From positions 248,001 to 312,000 of the forward strand of contig NZ_JAUDRZ010000001.1 in NCBI RefSeq assembly GCF_030380735.1: a stretch of DNA of 64,000 nt, given 5' to 3'. Under the pieces are notes generated by a model. It did not search any database, was not told the origin of the DNA, and saw nothing but the letters and a program-made list of their open reading frames with translations. The translations under genes and the position numbers were made by a program. Shown piece after piece: positions 40,416-48,983 of this stretch. Source of the DNA: Rhizobium sp. S152. GTDB lineage: Bacteria > Pseudomonadota > Alphaproteobacteria > Rhizobiales > Rhizobiaceae. Position 1 is the stretch's first letter; the number at the start of each line of letters is the position of its first letter.

Positions 40416-42994
40416 TCGGCGGCGACGGAGCTGGGAAGATCAGCGGATGGGATACGGCAGGTTACCGTTGTTCCCCGGCCGGGCTGGCTATCGATCGACA
40501 CATGCCCGTGATGCAGGTTGACGAAGCTGTCCACGATCGAAAGGCCGAGACCAGCACCGCCGCGTTTGCCGCTCTTGGCGCCGGTGGCGAAGCGATCGAA
40601 CACGTTGGCGATCAGGTCCTGCGGGATTCCCGGCCCGCGGTCGCTGATCGAGAACACGAAGTCGGACCCTTCGCGCTTGCACGCCAGCGAGATAGCCGAT
40701 CCCTCGGGCGAGAAATTGGCGGCGTTGGAAATAAGCTTGATGACGATCTGTTTCAGGCGCTGCGGATCGGCGACGATCGAGCCAAGATGCGCGGGCGCCG
40801 TGATCTCCAGCGTCACGCCGCTGTCCTGCAGTCGATCGGCGATCTGCATCGAGACGTCGTCGAGAAGATCGCCAAGATCGATATCGGAATAGTTCAGCCG
40901 CATGATGCCGGCATCGACGGTCGCCAGATCGAGAATATCGTTGACCAGAGTCAGCAGTACCGACGAGGAGGTCGAGATGTGGTCGACATATTCCGCCTGA
41001 CGCTCATTGAGCGGGCCGAGGCCCGGTGTCCGCAAGAGGTCGGTGAAGCCGATGATGTTGGTCAGAGGCGAACGAAGCTCGTAGGAAACATGCTGGACGA
41101 AGTCGTTCTTCAGCTCGTCCGCCTTGCGCAGCGCGTCGTTCTTTTCCGTCAGCGCGCGTTCAGCGCGGACGCTGTCGGTCATGTTGACGAAGGTCAGCAT
41201 CGTCTGCGCGTTCGGCAGCGGGATGATCGCATAGTCGAGCACGAGGCCCGAGAACAGTTCAAGCGTGCCTTGGCTAGAGCGACGCTCGTCGTCGAAGCTG
41301 GTGATCAGTTCCGCGAAGGTCCGCCAGCCGTCCGGCCGGTCGTAGGATGGCGCGCAGGCCTCGCCCAGCGCCCGGATATGCGTGCCGGGTTTCGCTTCGG
41401 ATTCCGTGATACCCCAGAGCGCGCGGAAGGCAGGGTTGGACAAGCGGATGCGTCCATCCGGGCCGAACACCGCCACGCCTTCCGACAGATGGTCGATGGT
41501 TTCGCCCTGAACCTTGACGAGCGTGTTGTAGCGCGTTTCGAGGTCCACCTGCTCGGTGAGGTTCTCGAATACCCAGGTAGCGCCACCCTGCGGATGCGCG
41601 GTGGCGAAAACCCTCAGTGTCTGGCCGTTCGGCAGATGCCAGAGATCCGATTGCGTGTCGAGGGCGCGATAGACTGAGAGCGCGTTTTCCTTCCAGGTCT
41701 TCCAGTTCAGCTGATCCGGCAGGCGTTTGGCGGCGCGCAGGCGCTCGAGAAGCTCTGCATTATCGGGCTTGCTTTCAAGAAACGCGATGTCGAGTTCCCA
41801 CAGCGAGACAAAGGCCTGGTTATAGAACTGCAGACGGCGATCGCCGTCGAAGATCGCGACAGGAGTCGCAAGATGGTCAAGCGTCTCGGCATGGCTTTTG
41901 AGCGTCCGCTCAAGCTCGGCCTTGACGGATTCGATGCCTGATACATCCACCGCAATGCCGGCAGAGCCGCTCGGGACCTTGACGTCGACCACGTCGAAGA
42001 AGGTGCGGTTGCCGTGAACCACGGTCGAGATCGTTTCATGAAAAGGTGTTTCGGGTGTCACCGCTGCGCGAATACGCTCGCGGGCCACGGTGGTCAGGAA
42101 TTCGCGCCCCTCGCTGACCGCCTGTGCAGGCGAGGCGGCATCGACGGCCTCGCCATAGGCATGGTTGACCCAGGTAAGGCGACCGTCGGTGTCGCGCTGC
42201 CAGGCCGGCAGGTCGATCGAATCGAGCACGCTTTGAAATGCGGAAATCGACGCCAGAAGGCGGTCGCGCTCGATCTTCAGTTCGGCGAGCTCGGCGCGCA
42301 GATTGTTGAGCGCCACGAACCGAACGAAGGCGCGTCCGCCGGATACCCGGCCCTGCGCCTCGAGCACCTCATCACGGTGTGTCTCCACGACCATGTCAAA
42401 ACTTTGCGCCGAGACGCGAAGCTGGTCTATCGCGCGATCGAGTTCAGAAGCCGAGCGCGGCTTCAGCCAAAGGCCGAAAGCGAGAAATTCGTTATCCTGC
42501 GGCGCGCCGGTTTCCGGCGGCAGTTGGCCGAGCAGCTCAGGACGCTCGTCGCCATCCCAGATCACGATGCGCCGATTGTTGTCCGCGATCAGCGCTTCAT
42601 ATTGCGAGATACGCTGATTGGCGTCGGAGAGCGCGGAACGGACTTCGCGCGTCTCGGTCTCGAGGTTGCCGCGTTGGCGGACCACCCAGAGCGTCGACAG
42701 CAATGCAGCGGAAATGGCGCCGATAACGATCGAAAGGCCGACGACCTGAGAGGACGTAAAGAGATGCGCGGAAGCGGCTGCGCCTGATTGAACCTGAGCG
42801 AAGACGGGGCGGGCAATGGATGCAATAGCGGTGCCGGCGGCACAAACCGCCGCTACGCGGGCGAGAACCCGCGCTCCCCGCTTCGAAGACGTCCGATCTC
42901 CGATAAGTTTCCGGCCGCCGGATTGAAGCGAGCAGGGGCGGGCGCAAGCACCATCCTCTGCCTGTTCAATCAAGCTTTGCATCACTTCCGACAT
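40412..42994 (-). CDS. divL: DivL-like PAS sensor kinase with tyrosine in the H-box
   Basis: 860 residues. A transmembrane segment lies around 83-106, then PAS-like domains at about 250-360, 365-480 and 490-610, a dimerisation/phosphoacceptor domain at 625-695, and a GHKL ATPase (IKLISNAANFSPEGSA, DRGPGIPQDLI, GAGLGLSIV). In the H-box the phospho-accepting histidine is Tyr638 (HVSYELRSPL; TAC at 41081-41083). Caulobacter DivL has the same change and controls CckA-CtrA with DivK. Many Rhizobiales place divL next to ahcY, as here. Confidence 0.92.
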   Translation of the reverse strand: MSEVMQSLIEQAEDGACARPCSLQSGGRKLIGDRTSSKRGARVLARVAAVCAAGTAIASIARPVFAQVQSGAAASAHLFTSSQVVGLSIVIGAISAALLSTLWVVRQRGNLETETREVRSALSDANQRISQYEALIADNNRRIVIWDGDERPELLGQLPPETGAPQDNEFLAFGLWLKPRSASELDRAIDQLRVSAQSFDMVVETHRDEVLEAQGRVSGGRAFVRFVALNNLRAELAELKIERDRLLASISAFQSVLDSIDLPAWQRDTDGRLTWVNHAYGEAVDAASPAQAVSEGREFLTTVARERIRAAVTPETPFHETISTVVHGNRTFFDVVDVKVPSGSAGIAVDVSGIESVKAELERTLKSHAETLDHLATPVAIFDGDRRLQFYNQAFVSLWELDIAFLESKPDNAELLERLRAAKRLPDQLNWKTWKENALSVYRALDTQSDLWHLPNGQTLRVFATAHPQGGATWVFENLTEQVDLETRYNTLVKVQGETIDHLSEGVAVFGPDGRIRLSNPAFRALWGITESEAKPGTHIRALGEACAPSYDRPDGWRTFAELITSFDDERRSSQGTLELFSGLVLDYAIIPLPNAQTMLTFVNMTDSVRAERALTEKNDALRKADELKNDFVQHVSYELRSPLTNIIGFTDLLRTPGLGPLNERQAEYVDHISTSSSVLLTLVNDILDLATVDAGIMRLNYSDIDLGDLLDDVSMQIADRLQDSGVTLEITAPAHLGSIVADPQRLKQIVIKLISNAANFSPEGSAISLACKREGSDFVFSISDRGPGIPQDLIANVFDRFATGAKSGKRGGAGLGLSIVDSFVNLHHGHVSIDSQPGRGTTVTCRIPSADLPSSVAAE

Positions 42995-43140
42995 GCCCGG
43001 TATGTCTCCGTCCTTTAATGTGCCGCATCACGACAAGACATCCCATTTTCGAGCAAACGGACACGTCCGCCGCTACGAATCGAGTTCTAAAACAATACTT
43101 CGAAAGGGAATCGTCAGGAAGATGTGTGTCAAAAAATAAG

Positions 43141-43166
43141 GGTCCGGCATTTGTCAATGCCGGACC
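43141..43166 (-). terminator. Terminator after ahcY
   Basis: Ten-base perfect stem GGTCCGGCAT/ATGCCGGACC, six-base loop, then CTTATTTTTT on the minus strand. Confidence 0.85.
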
Positions 43167-43196
43167 CTCTAGATGTTGTGGATATTGATCTGTCGA

Positions 43197-44597
43197 TTAA
43201 TATCTGTAGTGGTCAGCCTTGAACGGACCCTGCGGCGTGACGCCGATGTAGGATGCCTGTTCTTCCGAAAGCTGCGTCAGCTTCACGCCGAGCTTGGCGA
43301 GATGCAGGCGCGCGACCTTCTCGTCGAGGTGCTTCGGCAGGATGTAGACCTGGTTCTGGTACTGGCCGGGCTTGGTGAAGAGCTCGATCTGCGCCAGCGT
43401 CTGGTTGGTGAACGAAGCCGACATGACGAAGGACGGATGGCCCGTTGCGTTGCCAAGGTTCAGCAGGCGGCCTTCCGAGAGAAGAATGATGCGGTTGCCC
43501 TTCGGGAACTCGATCAGGTCGACCTGCGGCTTGATGTTGGTCCACTTCAGGTTACGAAGTGCGGCGACTTCGATTTCGTTGTCGAAGTGGCCGATGTTTC
43601 CGACGATCGCCATGTCCTTCATCGCGCGCATGTGGTCGATGCGGATGACGTCCTTGTTGCCTGTCGTGGTGATGAAGATGTCGGCGGTCGAGACGACGTC
43701 TTCGAGCGTGACGACTTCAAAGCCGTCCATGGCGGCCTGAAGCGCGCAGATCGGATCGACTTCCGTGACCTTGACGCGTGCGCCGGCGCCGAGCAGCGAC
43801 GCAGCCGATCCCTTGCCGACGTCGCCGTACCCGCAGACGACGGCAACTTTGCCGGCCATCATCACGTCGGTACCGCGGCGAATGCCGTCAACCAGCGATT
43901 CCTTGCAGCCATACTTGTTGTCGAACTTCGACTTGGTGACCGAGTCGTTGACGTTGATGGCGGGGAAAGGCAGCAGGCCCTTCTGGCTAAGCTGGTATAG
44001 GCGGTTGACGCCCGTGGTGGTTTCTTCGGTAACGCCCTTGATCGCGTCGCGCTGCTTGGTGAACCAGCCCGGCGAAGCGGCGAGGCGCTTCTTGATCTGT
44101 GCGAAGAGGATCTCTTCTTCTTCCGAATGCGGGTTGGACAGCACGTCTTCGCCGGCTTCCGCGCGCGCGCCGAGCAGGATGTACATGGTGGCGTCGCCGC
44201 CGTCATCGAGGATCATGTTGGAAAGGCCGCCGTCGGCCCACTGGAAGATTTTGTCGGTGTAAACCCAATAGTCGTGTAGCGACTCGCCCTTGATGGCGAA
44301 AACGGGAACGCCGGAAGCGGCGATCGCGGCGGCGGCATGATCCTGCGTCGAGAAGATGTTGCATGAGGCCCAGCGAACTTCGGCGCCAAGAGCAACCAGT
44401 GTCTCGATGAGGACGGCGGTCTGGATCGTCATATGCAGCGAGCCGGTGATCCGCGCGCCCTTGAGCGGCTTCGATGCGCCGAACTCTTCGCGGCAGGACA
44501 TCAGGCCGGGCATTTCGGTTTCAGCGATCGTGATTTCCTTGCGACCGAAGTCTGCGAGGCCGATATCGGCGACGACGTAGTCTTTTTCAGTGCTCAT
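43197..44597 (-). CDS. ahcY: Adenosylhomocysteinase
   Basis: 466 residues, the long bacterial form. The NAD-binding motif [11 protein letters not shown] and the conserved [13 protein letters not shown] segment are present. The C-terminal KADHYRY tail is conserved. It splits S-adenosylhomocysteine to homocysteine and adenosine, relieving product inhibition of methyltransferases. GGAGA precedes the ATG. An inverted repeat at 44721-44740 and a leader hairpin at 44647-44668 suggest regulation. Confidence 0.99.
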   Translation of the reverse strand: MSTEKDYVVADIGLADFGRKEITIAETEMPGLMSCREEFGASKPLKGARITGSLHMTIQTAVLIETLVALGAEVRWASCNIFSTQDHAAAAIAASGVPVFAIKGESLHDYWVYTDKIFQWADGGLSNMILDDGGDATMYILLGARAEAGEDVLSNPHSEEEEILFAQIKKRLAASPGWFTKQRDAIKGVTEETTTGVNRLYQLSQKGLLPFPAINVNDSVTKSKFDNKYGCKESLVDGIRRGTDVMMAGKVAVVCGYGDVGKGSAASLLGAGARVKVTEVDPICALQAAMDGFEVVTLEDVVSTADIFITTTGNKDVIRIDHMRAMKDMAIVGNIGHFDNEIEVAALRNLKWTNIKPQVDLIEFPKGNRIILLSEGRLLNLGNATGHPSFVMSASFTNQTLAQIELFTKPGQYQNQVYILPKHLDEKVARLHLAKLGVKLTQLSEEQASYIGVTPQGPFKADHYRY

Positions 44598-44646
44598 TGG
44601 GTTCTCCAGGCTGAAAGCGTCTAGAATGCGAAGGCGCGAAACGCAT

Positions 44647-44668
44647 CGCGCGGCGAGAGCGCCGCGCG
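44647..44668 (-). other. GC-rich hairpin in the ahcY leader
   Basis: Perfect 9-bp stem CGCGCGGCG/CGCCGCGCG with loop AGAG (plus-strand reading), about 50 bases upstream of the ahcY start. There is no T-run, and I do not see the SAH riboswitch core. Confidence 0.5.
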
Positions 44669-44720
44669 CAACGCGGCAGTGCTCGCCGTTTAGCAGGCTT
44701 CTATGACGAAGGCAATAATG

Positions 44721-44740
44721 ATATAAAGAAGTCTTTATAT
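44721..44740. promoter_or_regulatory. Operator-like inverted repeat upstream of ahcY
   Basis: ATATAAAGA-AG-TCTTTATAT, a perfect 9-bp inverted repeat with a 2-base centre, in the only AT-rich part of the HPr-ahcY gap. It resembles the operators reported for ArsR-family regulators of SAM/SAH metabolism in alphaproteobacteria. That match is from memory and needs a motif search. Confidence 0.65.
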
Positions 44741-44762
44741 GTTTATATGGTCTACAGACGGC

Positions 44763-45041
44763 TTACATATCTTCGCCAAAGCGGTTCTGGATTAGCGCAT
44801 CCAGCGCGTCCAGAGCCTGTGCGGCTTGGTTGCCGCTAGCAGAAATCAGCACGCTGGACCCGGGGCTTGCGGCCAGCATCATCAACCCCATGATCGATGT
44901 CCCGCCCACCGTCATCCCATCCTTGGACACCTTGATGTCGGCATCGAAATTCTCGACGGTCTGCACGAATTTCGCGGATGCCCGCGCATGCAGTCCGCGC
45001 TTGTTAATGATCAGGATTTCGCGAGAGAGTGAGGAGGTCAT
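44763..45041 (-). CDS. HPr-family phosphocarrier protein
   Basis: 92 residues from the ATG at 45041, preceded by a modest ribosome site. The phosphoryl histidine is His18 in RGLHARASAKF, and Ser49 sits in GTSIMGLMMLAAS, the regulatory serine region targeted by HPr kinase. It carries phosphate from an EI to the EIIA encoded just upstream. With no sugar EIIB/EIIC nearby it belongs to a regulatory PTS. Confidence 0.95.
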   Translation of the reverse strand: MTSSLSREILIINKRGLHARASAKFVQTVENFDADIKVSKDGMTVGGTSIMGLMMLAASPGSSVLISASGNQAAQALDALDALIQNRFGEDM

Positions 45042-45057
45042 GGCGGGCTGGTGCTCG

Positions 45058-45459
45058 TTATTTGCCGCTGAGAACGCGACTGGCCACATTGATGTATTTA
45101 CGTCCGGCCTCCGACGCTTCGACGAGTGCCTTTTCCATATTGTTCTCGCCGCGCACGCCGGCGAGCTTGATCAGCATCGGCAGGTTCATACCGGCGATCA
45201 CCTCCGTGTGGCCACTGCTCATCACTGAAATTGCCAGGTTGGACGGGGTGCCTCCAAACATGTCGGTCAGAATGACGACGCCATGACCGTCGTCCGCACC
45301 CGCAACAGCTTCGAGAATATCCTGTCGTCTCTGATCCATGTCGTCTTCGGGACCGATGCACACGGTCTCGATGAACTTCTGAGGACCGACGACATGTTCG
45401 ACCGCATGACGAAACTCTTCAGCCAGCTTGCCATGAGTGACAAGCACAAGTCCGATCAT
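45058..45459 (-). CDS. PTS EIIA component, mannose family (regulatory)
   Basis: 133 residues from the ATG at 45459. The family start MIGLVLVTHGKLAEEF puts the phospho-histidine at His9, and GGTPSNLA is the other conserved loop. There are no partner permease genes, so it probably signals rather than transports sugar, as described for Sinorhizobium and Brucella. It lies between hprK and the HPr gene on the same strand. Confidence 0.93.
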   Translation of the reverse strand: MIGLVLVTHGKLAEEFRHAVEHVVGPQKFIETVCIGPEDDMDQRRQDILEAVAGADDGHGVVILTDMFGGTPSNLAISVMSSGHTEVIAGMNLPMLIKLAGVRGENNMEKALVEASEAGRKYINVASRVLSGK

Positions 45460-45612
45460 GATATTACTGCTCCTAGTGGCGTATGCAAACGGTGGGCCCA
45501 ATATCGCAACGCAGCAATCGCGTCCACCGTGGGGGCACATCTTGGCGATGAAAAGCCGAAGTGCAAGACAAAAATACGGCGATACGGGGCTGATTTGGCG
45601 ATTTAAGAGGCA

Positions 45613-46065
45613 TCATCGCCCGATTTCGGGAGCCCTTGCCATCAACACCGCCAGAGGCACGGAGGTATTGGGCAGCAAGCGTATGGCGGGAAGCTCAACC
45701 GCATTGCCAAGTTCTACGCGCTCACCCTTGACCGGCAGTCGCTCGGGACCGGATGCGCTACCCGGTATGATCGCATAATGCATCACAGCTCTACCGGCGT
45801 GGGGTATCGAGACGATGCCTGTGCCGCGCAATTCGATCATCCCGCCAATGGTTTCGGGACACTCGGCAATGACCTTATCGCCCTCTCGCGAGATGAACAC
45901 CTGATCATCCGCAACAAGCATTGCAACCAATCCCACGCGCTGCGCTTCCGTGATGCAGGTGAAAGCCAGCATCGACTTGCCCCATCCGGATGGCCCCATG
46001 AACAACAGGCCGGTCCTGCCTATGACGATTGCAGTGGCGTGGAGATTGAACCGTGCCGTCGTCAT
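45613..46065 (-). CDS. hprK: Compact HPr kinase/phosphorylase
   Basis: 150 residues, about half the length of Firmicute HprK, lacking the N-terminal domain as in other alphaproteobacteria. The P-loop GPSGWGKS is at 24-31, and GMIELRGTGI is the family signature. It phosphorylates the regulatory serine of HPr. The start overlaps the chvG stop by four bases, coupling it to the two-component system. Confidence 0.93.
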   Translation of the reverse strand: MTTARFNLHATAIVIGRTGLLFMGPSGWGKSMLAFTCITEAQRVGLVAMLVADDQVFISREGDKVIAECPETIGGMIELRGTGIVSIPHAGRAVMHYAIIPGSASGPERLPVKGERVELGNAVELPAIRLLPNTSVPLAVLMARAPEIGR

Positions 46066-47858
46066 GCAGCGCTGTCGGCCGGAAGTGCCAGGATGAAGCG
46101 TGCACCGACCACCTTCTCGGTTTCCGGGTCGATGACGTTCTCGGCACGAAGCGACCCGCCATGGGCTTCGGCGATCTGGCGGCTGATCGATAGGCCAAGG
46201 CCCGAATTCTGGCCGAAGCCTTCGGATTCAGGGCGGTCGGTATAGAAACGCTCGAAGATGCGGTCGATGTCTTCGGCCTGAATACCAGGACCGTTATCCT
46301 CGATATAGACGATGCAACGCGATCGCGTACGCACCAATCTGACCGTGATCTTCCCTTCGCCCTCCGGCACGAAAGACCGTGCATTCTCGATGAGGTTGGT
46401 AATGATCTGGCCTATACGAAGGTCGTGACCGTTTACCAGGAAGCGCGTCTTGACGCCGGGCTTGCGCTCGATGGCGTATTCGATCTGCACTTCCTTCTTG
46501 CGGCTACGGATCTGGCGCGAGACTTCGACGAGATCGCGAAGCAGCACCTCGAGATCGACGGCATTCGCATCCACGCGCGCAAGCTCGGCGTCCAGGCGCG
46601 ACGCATCGGAAATATCGCTGATCAGCCGGTCCAGGCGGCGCACGTCATGCTGGATGACATCCATCAGCCGTTTCTTGGAATCGTCTGATTTGGCAAGTGG
46701 CAGGGTTTCGACCGCGCTGCGCAGCGATGTCAGCGGGTTCTTCAATTCATGGCTGACATCGGCCGCGAAGCTCTCGATCGCGTCGATCCGGTCGTAAAGT
46801 GCCGTCGTCATTTCGCGGAGCGCGATCGACAGGTTGCCGATCTCGTCCTGGCGCGCCGAGAAGTCGGGGATCTCCTCGCGCTCCTTGGCGCCGCGGCGAA
46901 CGCGGATGGCCGCTGCCGACAGCCGCCGAAGCGGATTTGCGATCGTCGACGAAAGGACCAGCGACAGGAGAACGTTGACGAGCGTCGCGACGCCGAACAC
47001 GCGCATGATGCCGAGACGCTCGGCGTGAACGATGTTGTCGATATCACCAGCCTGCGTCGACAGCAGCAGCACACCGAGAACCGCGCGAAAGCGCTGGATC
47101 GGTACGGCCACGGAAACGATGAGCTCACCCTTCTCAGTGGTGCGCACCACCGCGCCGCGCACGCCGGTCAGCGCATTCATCACTTCAGGATAGATCGAGC
47201 CGTCGCCGCCGGGTGCTTCCTTGTAGAGCGGCAGATTGCCCGGTTGCAGCGCCTTGTTGAACAAGGTGGTAAACCACTCGCTCCAGGTCTGCTCCTGGTT
47301 TTCGACGGGCGGAAGATCGAAACGCAGCACTTGGCCACGGGAGTAGAGATGGCGCGAATCGAGCAGCAGGTTGGCATCGGCATCGAAGATGCGGGCGCGC
47401 GTCCGGGTCGGCGAAATCAGCCGCCGCAACACCGGCGCGACCTTTTCCGGATCGATCGGAAATTCGAGATCCTCGTCGTTCGGCACCGGCGTGATGCTCT
47501 GTCCGGCCTGGAGTTCCAGCAGTTTTTCCGGATCGATCGTGATCGAGTTGGTATCGACCGAGGCGGAAGCCGAAACAGCGCCGGCAATGATCTCGCCTTG
47601 CGTCAGAAGGCTCTCGACGCGCGCGTCGATCAATCCTTCCCTGAACTGGTTGAGATACAGAATCCCGGCAACGAGAACGACGATAGCTGTCAGATTGAAG
47701 AACAGGATGCGCCGCGTCAGGCTCGAGAAGACGGCATTGCCGAAGATGCGGCGGATGATCAGGAACGGATGCGACCAGCGTCGCCTCCTGATGCGGCGGT
47801 CGCTCAGACCGTCCGCATCATCAAGATCCCTTTCCTGCACAAGCTGTGCCAACGACAT
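46062..47858 (-). CDS. chvG: Sensor histidine kinase ChvG (ExoS)
   Basis: 598 residues. Two transmembrane helices at about 53-70 and 285-305 flank a roughly 215-residue periplasmic domain. HAMP, then the H-box DVSHELKNPLTS with His370, and the ATPase with NGPGIQ follow. ChvG senses acid or envelope conditions and phosphorylates ChvI; the periplasmic repressor ExoR usually controls it. It is 65 bases after chvI. Confidence 0.96.
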   Translation of the reverse strand: MSLAQLVQERDLDDADGLSDRRIRRRRWSHPFLIIRRIFGNAVFSSLTRRILFFNLTAIVVLVAGILYLNQFREGLIDARVESLLTQGEIIAGAVSASASVDTNSITIDPEKLLELQAGQSITPVPNDEDLEFPIDPEKVAPVLRRLISPTRTRARIFDADANLLLDSRHLYSRGQVLRFDLPPVENQEQTWSEWFTTLFNKALQPGNLPLYKEAPGGDGSIYPEVMNALTGVRGAVVRTTEKGELIVSVAVPIQRFRAVLGVLLLSTQAGDIDNIVHAERLGIMRVFGVATLVNVLLSLVLSSTIANPLRRLSAAAIRVRRGAKEREEIPDFSARQDEIGNLSIALREMTTALYDRIDAIESFAADVSHELKNPLTSLRSAVETLPLAKSDDSKKRLMDVIQHDVRRLDRLISDISDASRLDAELARVDANAVDLEVLLRDLVEVSRQIRSRKKEVQIEYAIERKPGVKTRFLVNGHDLRIGQIITNLIENARSFVPEGEGKITVRLVRTRSRCIVYIEDNGPGIQAEDIDRIFERFYTDRPESEGFGQNSGLGLSISRQIAEAHGGSLRAENVIDPETEKVVGARFILALPADSAA

Positions 47859-47923
47859 GCCCTTTCGGAGAGGGCGCCGCGCGGCGTCGCCTCTCTATAA
47901 TTCCCGTGCTGCGCCGTCAGGCG

Positions 47924-48652
47924 TCAGGCTGCTTCGCGGAAGCGGTAGCCCACTCCGTAGAGTGTTTCAATCATATCAAAGTCGGTGTCGACCATCTTGA
48001 ATTTCTTGCGCAGCCGCTTGATGTGGCTGTCGATGGTGCGGTCGTCGACATAGACCTGCTCGTCATAGGCCGCATCCATAAGCGCGTCGCGGCTCTTCAC
48101 GACGCCGGGGCGCTGGGCGAGCGAGTGCAGGATCAGGAATTCGGTCACCGTCAGCGTCACCGGTTCGCCCTTCCAGGTGCAGGTATGGCGTTCCTGGTCC
48201 ATGACCAACTGACCGCGCTCCAGCGAGCGGGCAAGCTGGGCAGCGCCCGGCTTTGGCGCCGTCCCGCCGGCAGCCGCTGCAGCCTCACGACCGGCGGCGC
48301 GACGCAAAACGGCGCGGACGCGTTCGACCAGCAGGCGCTGCGAGAATGGCTTGGTAATGAAGTCGTCGGCCCCCATCTTCAGGCCGAACAGCTCGTCGAT
48401 TTCCTCATCCTTGGACGTAAGGAAGATAACAGGCATGTCCGACTTCTGGCGCAGACGGCGCAGCAGCTCCATGCCGTCCATGCGCGGCATCTTGATGTCG
48501 AAGATGGCGAGCTGCGGCGGCCGCGCGAGAAGACCATCGAGCGCCGAAGCGCCATCGGTGTAGGTTTCGACCTTATATCCTTCTGCCTCCAGTGCGATCG
48601 ACACTGAGGTGAGAATATTGCGGTCGTCATCAACGAGCGCGATTGTCGGCAT
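47924..48652 (-). CDS. chvI: Response regulator ChvI
   Basis: 242 residues from the ATG at 48652 ([16 protein letters not shown]). An alternative ATG six codons upstream at 48670 has its own GGGAG site and cannot be ruled out. The receiver domain has the phospho-aspartate in [13 protein letters not shown] and lysine in FITKPF; an OmpR-type winged helix occupies the C-terminus ([19 protein letters not shown]). It controls exopolysaccharide, motility and acid adaptation genes in rhizobia. Confidence 0.96.
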   Translation of the reverse strand: MPTIALVDDDRNILTSVSIALEAEGYKVETYTDGASALDGLLARPPQLAIFDIKMPRMDGMELLRRLRQKSDMPVIFLTSKDEEIDELFGLKMGADDFITKPFSQRLLVERVRAVLRRAAGREAAAAAGGTAPKPGAAQLARSLERGQLVMDQERHTCTWKGEPVTLTVTEFLILHSLAQRPGVVKSRDALMDAAYDEQVYVDDRTIDSHIKRLRKKFKMVDTDFDMIETLYGVGYRFREAA

Positions 48653-48983
48653 GGTGTTCGTCTCCGTCATCTATGCGCATCTCCCGGAATTCGGATAGTC
48701 CCCCGGCGGCTTCGAGCCGATGCGCTTATGGGGGATAAAGGTGGAACAAATTGTGGCAAAGATAAAGGGGGCGATTGCCGTTCGAAATCGAAAGCAACCT
48801 ATGGTGGCGTATGGGTCTGGGTTGCAAATTCATAATTCAAACGATTTAAAATAAACAGAATTTATTTAAATCGATTAAATATTTGATATTACTACATTTT
48901 ATAGATTTGTGCCTATTGCGTTTTAAAAATACTGCCCGTACCGTCGCGCCAGTTTTTAACGGCGTTGAGCCCCAGGGAAGGAA
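48653..48983. promoter_or_regulatory. chvI-pckA divergent intergenic region
   Basis: 331 bases without a gene, separating divergent chvI and pckA. It contains a strongly AT-rich stretch at about 48832-48905 closer to pckA and a GC-richer half next to chvI. AGGGAAGGAAA precedes the pckA ATG. I see no convincing -35/-10 pair with normal spacing, nor a perfect operator palindrome. Confidence 0.6.

Noticed and set aside
44600..44760. SAH riboswitch upstream of ahcY
   Set aside because: The conserved core of the known SAH riboswitch is not visible; only a GC hairpin is present.
47868..47895. Stem-loop GAGAGG/CCTCTC between chvI and chvG
   Set aside because: Only a six-base stem is certain and there is no T-run on the minus strand; too weak to call an attenuator.
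48883..48905. Sigma-70-like promoter TTGATA/TATAGA before pckA
   Set aside because: The spacer is only 11 bases, too short for a normal promoter.
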